64,000 nucleotides of DNA, from positions 135,497,475-135,561,474 of the forward strand of contig CM057228.1 of the NCBI GenBank assembly GCA_029891385.1, given 5' to 3'. Numbering within the stretch: position 1 is the stretch's first letter; the number at the start of each line of letters is the position of its first letter. Under the pieces are notes generated by a model. The model searched no databases and had not been told where the DNA came from. It saw nothing but the letters and a program-made list of their open reading frames with translations. This DNA comes from Erythroxylum novogranatense (lineage: Eukaryota; Streptophyta; Magnoliopsida; Malpighiales; Erythroxylaceae). Of this stretch, positions 1 through 11,100 are shown piece after piece. The position numbers and the translations under genes were made by a program.

Positions 1-1458
1 TCGGTTATGCCAAATGAATTCACGTTGGCAACGGTGAGTAATGCGTGTTCATTGCTTGCGGAACTCAAAACTGGCAAAAAACTCCATGCCCAGGTTGCGA
101 TTTTGGGGTTTCAACGCAACCTTGTGGTGTGTAGTTCATTGGTTGACATGTATGGAAAGTGCAACGACGTGGATGGAGCAAGGAGAGTCTTTGATTTGAT
201 GGGTCACAGGAACGTGGTTACTTGGACTTCGATGATAGCTGTGTATGCACAGAATGCAAGAGGGCATGAGGCACTTCAAGTTTTTAGAGAATTCAACCGT
301 TTGATGATGGAACCTCCGAATAGTTTTACATTGGCTTGTGTCATCAATGTTTGTGCGAGCTTAGGCAGGCTAGTTCCTGGGAAAGTTACACACGCAGTAG
401 TGATTCGGATTGGATGCGAGTCGAATGGTGTGGTTTCAAGCGCACTTGTGGACATGTATTCTAAATGCGGATGCTTTAGTTACTCAGATAAGGTGTTCAG
501 AAGAATTCATGATCCTTCTGTTATTCCATATACTTCTATGATTGTGAGTGCTGCCAAGTATGGACTTGGTGAATTGTCCCTCAAATTATTTGAACAGATG
601 ATTAGAAGAGCAATAAAACCCAACGATATCACTTTTGTCGGGGTTTTGCATGCTTGTAGCCACTCGGGACTCGTGGATGAAGGTCTCAAATACCTGAATT
701 CTATGCAGACAAAGCATGGTATCACTCCCAGCGCAAAGCATTATACTTGTGTTGTTGACATGCTCGGTCGAACTGGCCGCCTCAACGAGGCTTATCAGTT
801 GGCAAAGTCTGTCAAAGTTGATGGCAGTGAAGTGGCTCCTATGTGGGCTGCACTACTGTCAGCTAGTAGGCTTCAGGGACGAGTAGACATTGCCATTGAA
901 TCAGGTAATAGGATCATTGACTCAAATGAACAGGTAGCATGTGCATATGTGACATTGTCAAACACTTTTGCATTGGCTGGTGAGTGGAATAATGTTCATG
1001 GTCTGCGAGCTAAGATGAAGAATGCTGGAGTTTACAAGGATCCTGGATGCAGCTGGATTGAGGTTAAGGATTCGATATATCAATTTCGTGCAGGAGATTT
1101 GTCGTGCGAAAGAGGGACCGAGATCTTAAGTTTTTTGCAAGAGTTGCAGAGGAAAATGAGGGAAAGAGGGTACGTGGGCGGGGGCGGCGGCACAGGATTA
1201 GTGTTTGTTGAGGTAGAAGAAGAGAGCGTAGAGCAGATCGTTGGTCTGCACAGTGAGAAATTGGCCTTAGCTTTTGGTTTGATTAGCATACCTAAAGGCA
1301 TTACAATTAGAATAATGAAGAACTTGAGAATGTGCTCAGACTGCCATGAAGCTTTCAAGCTCATCAGCCAGATTGAAGACGCAGAATTTCTTGTTCGTGA
1401 CATCAATAGATTTCATCACTTCAAGAACGGATACTGCACTTGCAGGGACTTCTGGTGA
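1..1458 (+). CDS. PPR-DYW RNA-editing factor, 5'-partial
   Basis: This is a pentatricopeptide repeat protein of the PLS subgroup with E and DYW domains. Members of the family bind organellar transcripts and specify C-to-U editing in mitochondria or plastids. The frame is open to base 1 (Ser-Val before the first visible Met at base 7), so that Met is probably internal and the N-terminal repeats and targeting peptide lie outside the window. At least five PPR units are visible, with typical VSSALVDMYSKCG-like and VTWTSMI-like helices. The E domain follows, then the DYW deaminase with its signature residues: HSE (LHSEKLALAFG), CSDCHEAFK, and a C-terminal CTCRDFW. The last triplet is DFW instead of DYW, a variant seen in the family. 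From memory it most resembles Arabidopsis At4g15720 (REME2), a mitochondrial editing factor; that orthology is an inference. The coding region is intronless, as is usual in this family. Confidence 0.95.
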   Translation, partial: SVMPNEFTLATVSNACSLLAELKTGKKLHAQVAILGFQRNLVVCSSLVDMYGKCNDVDGARRVFDLMGHRNVVTWTSMIAVYAQNARGHEALQVFREFNRLMMEPPNSFTLACVINVCASLGRLVPGKVTHAVVIRIGCESNGVVSSALVDMYSKCGCFSYSDKVFRRIHDPSVIPYTSMIVSAAKYGLGELSLKLFEQMIRRAIKPNDITFVGVLHACSHSGLVDEGLKYLNSMQTKHGITPSAKHYTCVVDMLGRTGRLNEAYQLAKSVKVDGSEVAPMWAALLSASRLQGRVDIAIESGNRIIDSNEQVACAYVTLSNTFALAGEWNNVHGLRAKMKNAGVYKDPGCSWIEVKDSIYQFRAGDLSCERGTEILSFLQELQRKMRERGYVGGGGGTGLVFVEVEEESVEQIVGLHSEKLALAFGLISIPKGITIRIMKNLRMCSDCHEAFKLISQIEDAEFLVRDINRFHHFKNGYCTCRDFW

Positions 1459-1738
1459 CGAAAGTGTGAGGAGGATTTACCTCCGATGCAACTGTCTAGA
1501 CACAACATTGACGATGAGTCGAATCGAATTTAGATTCAAAATTTATTTTTCATATATGTTATTCAATTTTTATTCAATTAGAAATATAAAATTTTAGTTA
1601 ATAAAATAATATCATTACCCAAAAATTATTTCTAAATTATTAATTTTGTACAAAATCTTTTTAAAATAAAAGACATATATTCAAAATTCACAAGTTTAAG
1701 AAAATTAAAATGGTATTAAATTTTTACTGCTAGATTTA

Positions 1739-2882
1739 GGGTCTGTTTGATTTTACTTTTATTTTTTTTGTTGTAATTTTCAGTTTTTGTTTTTCTTTTA
1801 AATAAAAACAAAAACCTATTTGATTGTTAATGTTGATGTCAAGGTTTTGAAACCAATTGGACGTCGAACCTGAGGCTTTATTGGTCATCAGTTCGATTTA
1901 TTCGAACACCGGTCGAATCGGTGTGATGTCATAATTACACAATAATTATATTTAATTATATATAATATTAGTAATATTAAATAATAATAATAATATACCA
2001 AATAATATAAATAAATATAAATAACCGGTTGGATCTTTTGGGTTCTGTACTTTTGTTAGATTTTTGGAGAAAATGTGGGTTTACTTTTGAAAAAAATCAA
2101 AAAACGCATCAACGCTTTAGAAAGAAAAAAGTAAAAAAATCATTAAACTACTAGCCAACCGGTTTGACCAGTCTCGCTTTAATCGATCAATTGACCGGTT
2201 CACACTAATTCAATTGAGGACTGATTTTTAAGGGTCACCTAGACTGGATAGCCTACCGGTCATCAATCGAATCGGTCGAAACAACCGATCTGGTCCGGGT
2301 TTTAAAACCATGGTTGATGTAGTTATATTTTTATCATTAATAATAATTATTTTTAATTAAATAAATTTATATAATCTCTTATATAATATTTATTAACAAA
2401 TTATTAATAAAATTATGTTATTTTAATAAAACTAATATTTTGTAAATTAATATTTTATTCATAAATTAATTTATATTTGAAATATATTTTAATTATTAAA
2501 TCAAAATTTATTTGAATATTTATATATTTAAATTTTCATTATATTTATTAATAATTATTAAATTTTAATTACATATAATTTAATTATAAAATTTAAATAA
2601 AATTAAATAATTCATAATTTTAGTGATAATTCATTTTAATTTATTAAATATATTATTTTAAATTAAATTATTCATAATTTTATTAATAATTAAATAATTA
2701 AATAATATATATTAAAATGATAATAAATCAGATTATAAAATAAAATAAAATAAAATCACTTTTATGATTTTCATAATTTTAAAAATTGGAAGAAACTAAA
2801 ACTAAAAATTTAAACAAAGTGATTTTTACTAAATTTAAAAACAAAAATTAAAAATTAAAAACAAAAATGGAAAGAACATCCC
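1739..2882. mobile_element. Tourist/PIF-Harbinger-like MITE, hosting a nested hAT MITE
   Basis: The left end starts GGGTCTGTTTGATTTT and the right end, read on the opposite strand, starts GGGATGTTCTTTCC. Both ends are flanked by TTA (1736-1738 and 2883-2885), the 3-bp target duplication typical of PIF/Harbinger elements. The interior is AT-rich and non-coding. The inverted termini match imperfectly, so this is a moderate-confidence call. About 470 bp of the interior is a separate hAT-type element at 1840-2312. Confidence 0.45.
1840..2312. mobile_element. hAT-type MITE with 8-bp target duplication
   Basis: The ends are inverted: CAAGGTTTTGAAACC at the left and, on the opposite strand, CATGGTTTTAAAACC at the right (13 of 15 match). 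They are flanked by an identical 8-bp direct repeat, GTTGATGT, at 1832-1839 and 2313-2320. Length, terminal CA(A/T)GG and the 8-bp duplication fit the hAT superfamily. Subterminal regions carry many CCGGT/ACCGG and TCGAATCGGT motifs in both orientations, possible binding sites for a trans-acting transposase. There is no open reading frame, so it is non-autonomous. Confidence 0.8.
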
Positions 2883-3051
2883 TTACTCTGCGTATGGTTG
2901 TTGTCTCCTATATGCGAAGACGGAAAGAAACAAAAATTTGAAGATGAAACATAACAAAAATTGGAGATAGTGAAGTGTTTGGTTGTGATGGACATAACAG
3001 AAAAAATTATCTTCTTCTTGAGGACAAAAATGTGTTTAGTTGCAGTTGACA

Positions 3052-3153
3052 TAAATAATAACAATAATAATAATAATAAATACTAAATTAATAATAATAA
3101 TAAATACAAAATTAATAATAACAATAATAATAATATTAATAATAACAATAATA
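3052..3153. repeat. TAA/AAT microsatellite
   Basis: Imperfect runs of AAT/TAA trinucleotides with interspersed AAC. It lies on one side of the endogenous pararetrovirus fragment and is mirrored by a longer microsatellite block on the other side at 5160-5475. Confidence 0.9.
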
Positions 3154-3219
3154 AGTACAATAAAAAAAATACAAAGTTTATAATTATAATATTATTACTA
3201 CCGATGTACTCTTTTGGTT

Positions 3220-5155
3220 ACAACCGAATGGCTGAGATAACATCCCAATCTTGAGGAGATCCAATCCCTCTATTATTGCTACTCTATCAATATTCCCCTT
3301 TTGACTTTTACAATTTCTTGTAAAATGTCCTTCTTCTTCACATCTTTATCATTTATTTTTCTTTCCATCAATATGTTCAAAATTGATATTAACTCCAGTT
3401 CCAGTAATGAAATCTATAAAGTTAATCCATCTAACACGTGATGGTTTATTTTGTGACTGCTTATTATAAAAACTTATAATAGCTTGGCAGTATGTTCTTA
3501 ACATAATTTTTTTTGATCCAATAAATGAATCTTAAATGCATTTAGAGAATTAATACAAACATTAATCTCTTCATCAATGGTAGATTTGATAGTATCAAAT
3601 TTCCCACTATGGCGTATGCAAATATATTTTCTGTATTTCTTAAATCCCATTTGGATTTCCTCCATTTAGCAATTCCTCCCCAACCTTTCATACATCCATC
3701 TGTTTCAATGATGATATATGCAGATTTGGGTGGTAATTCCATTTTTAGGAGATTATTAACTAATCTCTTTATTTCTTTGACTAAATCCCAATTCATGTTT
3801 GTCATTCTTTTATTGGCATTGGAAAAGGTCTTATTATATAAAGGTCCGAGTAATATTCCTAATTTAGGAATATAGCTTCGAGCATAGTTAAGAATTCATA
3901 ACCATGATCGTAATCATTTCTTTTCTTTGAGTTGTTCCTCAGGAAAGTCAAATAACTTTTTATAATATGAGGTTGCAGCTTAATTTTTCTGTTTCCTATG
4001 ATTGCTCGTAGGAATTCAATTTCTGTAGTCCCAATAACCAAATTTTCTTTGGATAGGACTAATCCATGCTGTTTGCAAATATTAAAAAATATTTGAAAGT
4101 GTTTTCCATGTTCTTGAGCCGTTTATGAAAAGATAAGTATATCATCTATATAGGCCACAATATATTTCTCATAACCTTTAAAGCAAAGGTCCATTTTTTT
4201 TTTTGGAGCATTTTTCAATTCAAATGGCATTACGAGCCATTTATATAGCCTATTAGGTACTATGAATGATGTCTAGGGTATGGATTATGGATCCATTGCT
4301 ATTTGATAGAAACCACTATTAAGATCAAACTTACTATAAATCTTGTTGTTTCCAACCTTTTTTTATAATAGTATTTATCCTTGACAAAGAATATTGATCA
4401 TTGTGTGTATTGTTGTTGAGTTTTCTATAATCATAGACCATTCATTCTTTTCCATGTTTGGTTTCTCCTGTGACTGGACCAACTGTAGTTCTATAATAAA
4501 CTATAATAGCCATAGTTCTATGTCTGGACGATGAAGGCCTTATGACTCCTAACTCAAATAATGTTTCTGTATGTTTCTTAAATTGGGCCTCCATTAAAGG
4601 AGTGGTATGTTTTAAGGGCTTGTCTTGAATTGTAATATCAGGATTAATGATATCCAATTTACAGATTATCCCATTTTTTCCAATATTTTTGTGGATTTTC
4701 CCTATATATTCAAGGGCTTCCATTTCTTTTAAAATTTCTTAAATTTCTTTAGAGTATTGAGGAATATTCTTGCCAATGTTATAATATACCATATCCCTTA
4801 TGGTATAATATTCATCAGCTTCCAGATATAATTCTGTTATGGCTGCTTTGGCCATTACCTTTGTACTTGTTGATACTTTTGACAAGTTCTTATAGAAGGT
4901 AACATTTGTTCCTTCTAGCCTTACTCCTCCATGCTGAGCTCTTATGAAATTGCATCCTAGTATCATTTGTATACCATCTTATTGATTCATAGGGATACAA
5001 AATGTAAAAGATATTATGTATGTATTTTCTCCTATGATCATGAGCCCATCTTTCAATTTTTCTTTTGCTTCAAATGAGGAATTGACACCAGAGATAACCA
5101 TTGGATATAATGCTGGGGTTTTTGCTTCCTTAGGAATAACATCTTTATTTAATAT
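3220..5155 (-). mobile_element. Endogenous caulimovirid (pararetrovirus) fragment, decayed polymerase region
   Basis: Read on the minus strand, this block carries pieces of a plant pararetrovirus polyprotein in the expected order. From about 5150 down to 4740 it resembles the aspartic protease region (an ILGCNF-type segment). From about 4720 to 4000 it resembles reverse transcriptase, with a YIDD catalytic motif near 4139-4156. From about 3805 to 3390 it resembles RNase H, with an ETDGC segment and the EHIDG motif. Beyond that, near 3280-3350, is a decayed CCHC zinc knuckle. Stops and frame shifts separate every piece (for example between the parts ending near 4739 and 4442), so it is an inactive fossil. 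The coat and movement protein regions and the intergenic promoter are missing. The genus is uncertain; the RNase H resembles badnavirus-like sequences and the protease suggests other endogenous lineages. Confidence 0.8.
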
Positions 5156-5159
5156 AAAA

Positions 5160-5215
5160 TTTATAATAACAATAATATCATTATTAATAATAACAATAAT
5201 AAATACAACAACAAC

Positions 5216-5256
<41 letters not shown>

Positions 5257-5475
5257 AAAATATATAATAACAATAATAAATATATTATTAATAATAATAA
5301 TAATAATAATAATATAAAATAATAATAATAATAATAAAAATATATAATAAAAAATTAATAAATTAAAATAATATTGATGATGATGACGATGATGATGATG
5401 ATGATGATGATAATAATAATAATAATAATAAATACAAAATTAATAATAATAATAATAATTATAATAATAAAATTT
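5160..5475. repeat. Compound TAA/GAT microsatellite
   Basis: Long runs of AAT/TAA, interrupted by a GAT run around 5371-5410, then more AAT. The block abuts the upstream end of the pararetrovirus fragment. Confidence 0.9.
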
Positions 5476-7620
5476 CCGTATAATAATAATAATTAATCAA
5501 AATATTGATACTATTTAATTTGTTATTTATTTTCAATTTTAAAATATTAGATATTATTTAATTTGTTATTCCAACTAAATAATAATAAAGAATAATAATA
5601 AATACTAATTTTCAAAACACGATATCAAAAAATATCAAAACCATTGAGATTTCATTAACTATTTTTTCCTCTTAATTCTGTCGCTGGCATTAGTTGGATG
5701 TTGGACAAGAGTCTGGGAACGAGGATAAAAATTTTTGTCCTTCAATTTTTAGAGGAACAAAAGTTTTTGTCCTTCGCAATGTCATAAAATTTTTTAATAG
5801 AAGATTTCTCGCATGTAAAATTTTAAATAATAATTAATAATTATAGAAAAGAAAAAAAAAAACAAATTAAAGACTAAAGAAGACAAGTTTGAGAAAGGTC
5901 CCACGTTGTCTCCTCGTAGCATCAGCCGCACGCGCTGAAAGACGTGACCACACGACTGACGCAATCCCAACTGCTGTCGTACGTCTATACCATAACAATA
6001 CAACGCCCTTCAATAATTATAATTTTAAATTCCAAAAGTGTATTTCGAAACGACGAAACCTAAAAATTTATAATATAATATAATTTGTATTTTAATGTTT
6101 TACCACATTCAAATTTATTTATAATATTTTCAAAATTTTAGAATAAACCTTAAATCGATATAAAATTTGAGAAAGTTAATTTTCGCTAATTATAGTTAAT
6201 CCTATTAAATTTTTATCTATTTAAATTTTAGTTTAAATATTTTAAAATGTTATAGTTTAATTTGAATGTTTTATAATTTTAGAGTCAGTTATGCTATAAA
6301 AGTTGAGGTTTAAAAGAATTTTTAATTGTGTATTGAATACAATCACTCTTAAAGTAGGATGGTATGAATGACCCCACAAAAATTTGTAACTTGAGCTTAA
6401 GTTAAAATTTGAACACGAATTTGTATTGCAAAGTCCTAATTCGAGTAAGTTGATTAAAAATAATGTCATTTTTTACAATCATATTTTATTATTTTAGATG
6501 TTTAATAATTTATGTTCTTTTTTATCGTCGTTGTCTTCGTCAACATTTAGTTAAATTCTACACCAACAAAGTGTCTGAGAAAATATGATAGTACGTCACT
6601 TTTCTTTTACGTTATAAAGAGATTATTTTCAATAGACTATATGTAAATGTCACACGAAGATATTACAAAAAATCAAATAAACATAAAATGTAATAAAATA
6701 ATTAGATACATAAAATAAATAAATAATTGGAATAGAGTAATAATAAATAATTAAAACATAATAGTAACAGTTTAAAACATACTCCAAATCTTCATTTATG
6801 AGATCTAAGTTTAAAAGACAAATTATTAAAAATTACAAGGCATATATAACTGATATGTTACAAAGTTCTGCTTGTGATTGTAAAAAATGTTTATGTATGC
6901 CAATACAACCTCTAAAATTTATACTTTATAAGCACTCAAGTTCACAATTCCACTTGTGCAGGGATGATTAAAGAATTAAACTAGTTCAACAATTCAACTA
7001 TGAAAATTTAAACTATTTAATTTTTTAATTTGATTTTAATATTTTAATTGATTTATTTTAATAATTTTTATTGATAAAATAGATCGATTTATTAATGAAT
7101 GCTTTAATTTTTTATAAATTAATAAATTCTTATAAATTAAAAGGAATCATTTAATTTTATACAACATTTTTCAATTAAAATTCATATCTTAATCTCTTTT
7201 AATTATATTTCAATTTTTTAAATTTTATTTAATCTATAGAAATATTATATCGAATCTTTTAAATCTAAACTTTTTATCTTATCGATTTAATTTTTATCTA
7301 ACTTTTAAAATATCATTGCAACAATTAATGTCAAAATAATTCTTAATTTCAATTTCAGGGTTGCATTATTAAACTTAAAATGAAAATACAAATAGTCAAT
7401 ATAAATTCTACTACTTTTTAAAATTAAAAAATTTAATAATACATCAGAAGAAAAGAAGAACACAAACAAATAAAGGGACAAACAATGATAATTACAAATC
7501 AAACACAACAAGAGCAAGAAGCCAAAAATGTCGTCTTTATGAAAAAAAAAATATGTTCCTTTTCTCAATAGTGAAAAAGGAAAACTTCATAAGACTTTCA
7601 AAAGTTTTCTTTTGAGAAAA
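5476..7620. other. AT-rich intergenic spacer
   Basis: No reading frame here resembles a gene. A short GC-richer patch at 5880-6000 has only short, unrelated frames on both strands. Homopolymer and AT-rich low-complexity DNA dominates. The right edge runs into the leader of the first SNF4-like gene. Confidence 0.6.
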
Positions 7621-7621
7621 G

Positions 7622-8130
7622 AATTCACATTCGATCGCATCACTTCATGTTCTCTTTCTCGATCTTTAACCTTTGGCTACTATTTGGTTAAATTCCATTT
7701 GTTTCAACTTTTAAGGACATTTTTTTAAAATTTTGGGTTTTATGAAGTGATGATAGCTAGATTTCACCTTCAGTGTTCATTTTCTTCAATTTTCTGAGTG
7801 TTCATTTGGAATGGATTTGGAAAAATTCCAAATCCGAACGTTCTTTAGCTTCCTTACAGGTGAGCTTTACTGCTTTTAGGGTTTGTTGTACATGGTTGTA
7901 AATGAAATGGAAAGTGCGGAAAGGGGAAAGTTTGTGTTTTTTTTTAATAAATTTTTTGATGGCAGCTTAATTGAAATGGGTTTTTGTTCTTATTTGGTGG
8001 GTAAGAGGGTTTTGAAGTTACTAGCTGTTGGAATTTTTTTTTTTTTTGGCAGTGAGGAAATTCAGAAAGTAGGGTGTTTGTTGAAAGTTTTCAGTGTGGA
8101 GAAGGTCGGACCTTGTAATCCGCATTGGGA
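7622..8130 (+). promoter_or_regulatory. 5' leader of SNF4 copy A with a probable leader intron
   Basis: From about 7622 the sequence matches the corresponding region upstream of copy B (ATTCGATCG followed by a CT-rich leader and a GATCTTAACC-like block near 15375). A plausible leader intron runs from a CAG|GTGAGC donor at 7860 to a T-rich TTTGGCAG acceptor ending at 8052, leaving about 80 bases before the start codon. Leader introns occur in plant SNF4 genes, but these borders are inferred. Confidence 0.5.
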
Positions 8131-11100
8131 ATGGATTCGGGGCTAGCAGATGATGGCGGAGGAGATGCCGGCAAGGTTTTAACGCGGTTCGTGTGGCCTC
8201 ATGGTGGAGGAAGCGTGTTGTTAAGTGGTTCTTTCAATAGGTTATCTTCTTTTTACTTTTGTTTGTTAGTGTTCTTTTTAGTTTCATTGTGTTTATTGTA
8301 TCTGAAGACTGGTTGCTGCTTAATGTTTGTGAATTTACTGATTCATAAATGATGCGTGTGTGTTTTTCTTAATTTGGTTTACCTTTCCTTCTCTCTCATG
8401 AAGATGGTCTGAGCTTGTCCCCATGTCTCCAGTTGAAGGATGTCCAAGAATATTTCAGGTCATTCGATGGCTAACACCCGGTTACCACCAGGTGGGTTTG
8501 GTTTGATGGGAATTATACTTTTTGGAGTAATCATTTACTTACCTTGATGAGAAATATTAGAGAAATTGTAAGGATGGTTAGTTGTTGTTGAGGATTTATG
8601 AAATGCCCATTAGAATTTGTCTACAGCACACGATATTTGAATTAGTTCATAGCCGCAGCATGAAGCGAAGAGGTTGAAAAGAAAAAAGAAATTAATGGGC
8701 GATTAAAATTCAGTTGGAGAATATTATCTTATTTATATTAGGATTATCGCAAATGAATGCTATTATGCAAAAGTTCTCTTTCCCAGTATGTATGCCAGTG
8801 GTTTTCATCACGGCAGTTATAGGCTTGAAGTATCTCTTATTGTATGAATTTCACAAAGCAGTCAACATTAGCAAGAATAAAAATGTCCATACTGTCCTTT
8901 TATAATAAAAGTGTCCAGCAGTCTGCCAGACTTACCATGTATTAATGGCTTAATATGTGCTTGGAATTTTTGTACAGTACAAGTTTCTGGTTGATGGTAA
9001 TTGGCGGTATGATGAGCATCGACTTTGTGCACCTAGCGAGTTTGGTATAGTCAACACTGTCCAGGTTACTGCAAATACTAATTACAATCAAGCAGTGAAC
9101 CCTGGGATGCTTATGGAATTGGACAACAATGGTGTTAGAAGTTTGGTGAGATCCAGTTCCACCATATTAGTTTTCATGAGCAATGCCTGAAGTATGCATC
9201 TTTATATTCAGCTTTCAATCAAAGGTTTTTTTTTTCGTAGCATCTGCATTATGCTAGTGGCATACCGCAGAGCATCAATCTAGGCTACTTGCCCCCAATT
9301 TGTAAACTTTTTGTATGTTCTCATAGGTGCATAATTGCTAAGTTTTCTAGTTTATTCAGTGTAATAGTCTTATATCAGTCTAGGCCACTTTTCCCCATAG
9401 GTGCATACTCCCTAAATTTGCTAGCTTATTCAGTGAATAGGCTTTGTTCTACATTGGTTTTGAACCACATTTAACATTTTCAAACATATTCACTACTTTT
9501 GTTCACCTGGTCGTGATTTGCAATATAGGTGTCTGTATCAGATGGTACATTGACAGGAGTGATTCCAAGGATACCAGATTCTGACTTGCAGGTCTGTCGT
9601 CATCGTATTTCTGCATTTCTGTCTGCATGCACTGTATATGAGCTACTTCCAAAGTCGGGCAAGGTTTGGATCCTTTACCTCTTACCTTCACTATGATGTC
9701 CACTTTTTTGGCTGCTTGAAACTTTTTGTCTCAATTCACTTGCTTATTCTGCTAATTTAGCATATTTAGCTTACAGGTAGTAGCTTTGGATGTTGATACA
9801 CCGGTAAAGCAAGCGTTTCATATTTTGTATGAGCAGGTTTGTATTACTAAGATTTCCTTTTGTTATACTGTGATCAGACTATGTTCAGTTGTACTTTTGC
9901 TGGTTTATTCAGAATTTTATTTGCTGATAGATGTTGTCATGGGCCCATGTATTAAGTAGAAACTCATTTGTAGAATAGGGATGATGGGAAATTGTTTACT
10001 TTTCTCAATGGATACTTCTATTTTGGTCTTGTTCTGTATTAAAGCATGCCCAGACTCTGGATTGATTTAAAGTTCTTTATAAATTTATATAGTTAATTTT
10101 CTATTGTGAATTACTTTTACTTGGCACAAGTGTGAAGCTTCTTCAAATGATATACAAGCAAAGACACCCTAATGATAAAGTTATGTGGTATCAGGTGTAT
10201 ATCTCTTTACATGGGTCTGTTTGACTGGTATGATCCATACAGTTGTGCCTTTGATGGCCTCTTCTAGCCTTGATTGATTGTTTCATTCTTCAGACTGGGT
10301 GTTGTACTTTGCTATGTTTTGTATATTTGGTTGTTGCTGAAAGAGATCTTTGATCTTCTATTCTTCTGAGTCAAGGTTTTTGCAGGGAATTCCTTTGGCT
10401 CCACTATGGGACGCCACCAGGGGCCAGTTTGTGGGAGTGCTTAGTGCATTGGATTTCATATTAATTTTGAGAGAGGTATGCACAACTAATAGTTTGTCTT
10501 TGACCATTGAGATCCAAGTTGAAAACATTTGCAAAATTGAATTGTCGCATTTTCAACTCATGGTTCTTTTCTGAATGTTTCCTTCTTGAAGTTCACTTTT
10601 GAAATTATGCAAATGCAAGTGCTGATTTTGAGCTACAGGAAAGGATTCCACTATTTATTGGAAACATTCCTGATATGTGTTTGATTCTGAATCAACTTCT
10701 AGCTTGGAAATCATGGGTCCAATTTGACAGAGGAAGAACTTGATACCCACACTATATCTGCTTGGAAAGAGGAAAAGGCATATCTGAATGGTCAAATTGA
10801 TGGGAATAGGGCTGCGTTTTCTAGACCTCTTATTCATGTAAGAGATTTACTTCTTGCAATTTCTGTAACCTTATTCAACTATTGAAATGCTATTATAAAT
10901 CGACATCCAAAGTTATTTTATGCAGTGTGATATGCCATTGCAAATGTCGGTTATGGGTTTACTTCTCTTCTGACCTACGTATTTACTGATTTTGCAGGCT
11001 AGTCCTTATGACAACTTGAGGGAGGTAACTTTGAGAATATTGCAGAGTGGGGTGGCTACAGTTCCCATTATCTATTCATCCTTTGAAGATGGTTCATTTC

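Noticed and set aside
5016..5267. Plus-strand 83-codon frame ending in poly-Ile
   Set aside because: It is the antisense of the pararetrovirus protease region continued into the microsatellite.
3052..5475. Repeat arrays as a possible CRISPR or satellite
   Set aside because: They are simple TAA/GAT microsatellites without spacers or longer units.
7883..8146. 87-codon frame overlapping the start of SNF4 copy A
   Set aside because: It runs through the predicted leader intron and the T-run before its acceptor; the conserved protein starts at 8131 in another frame.
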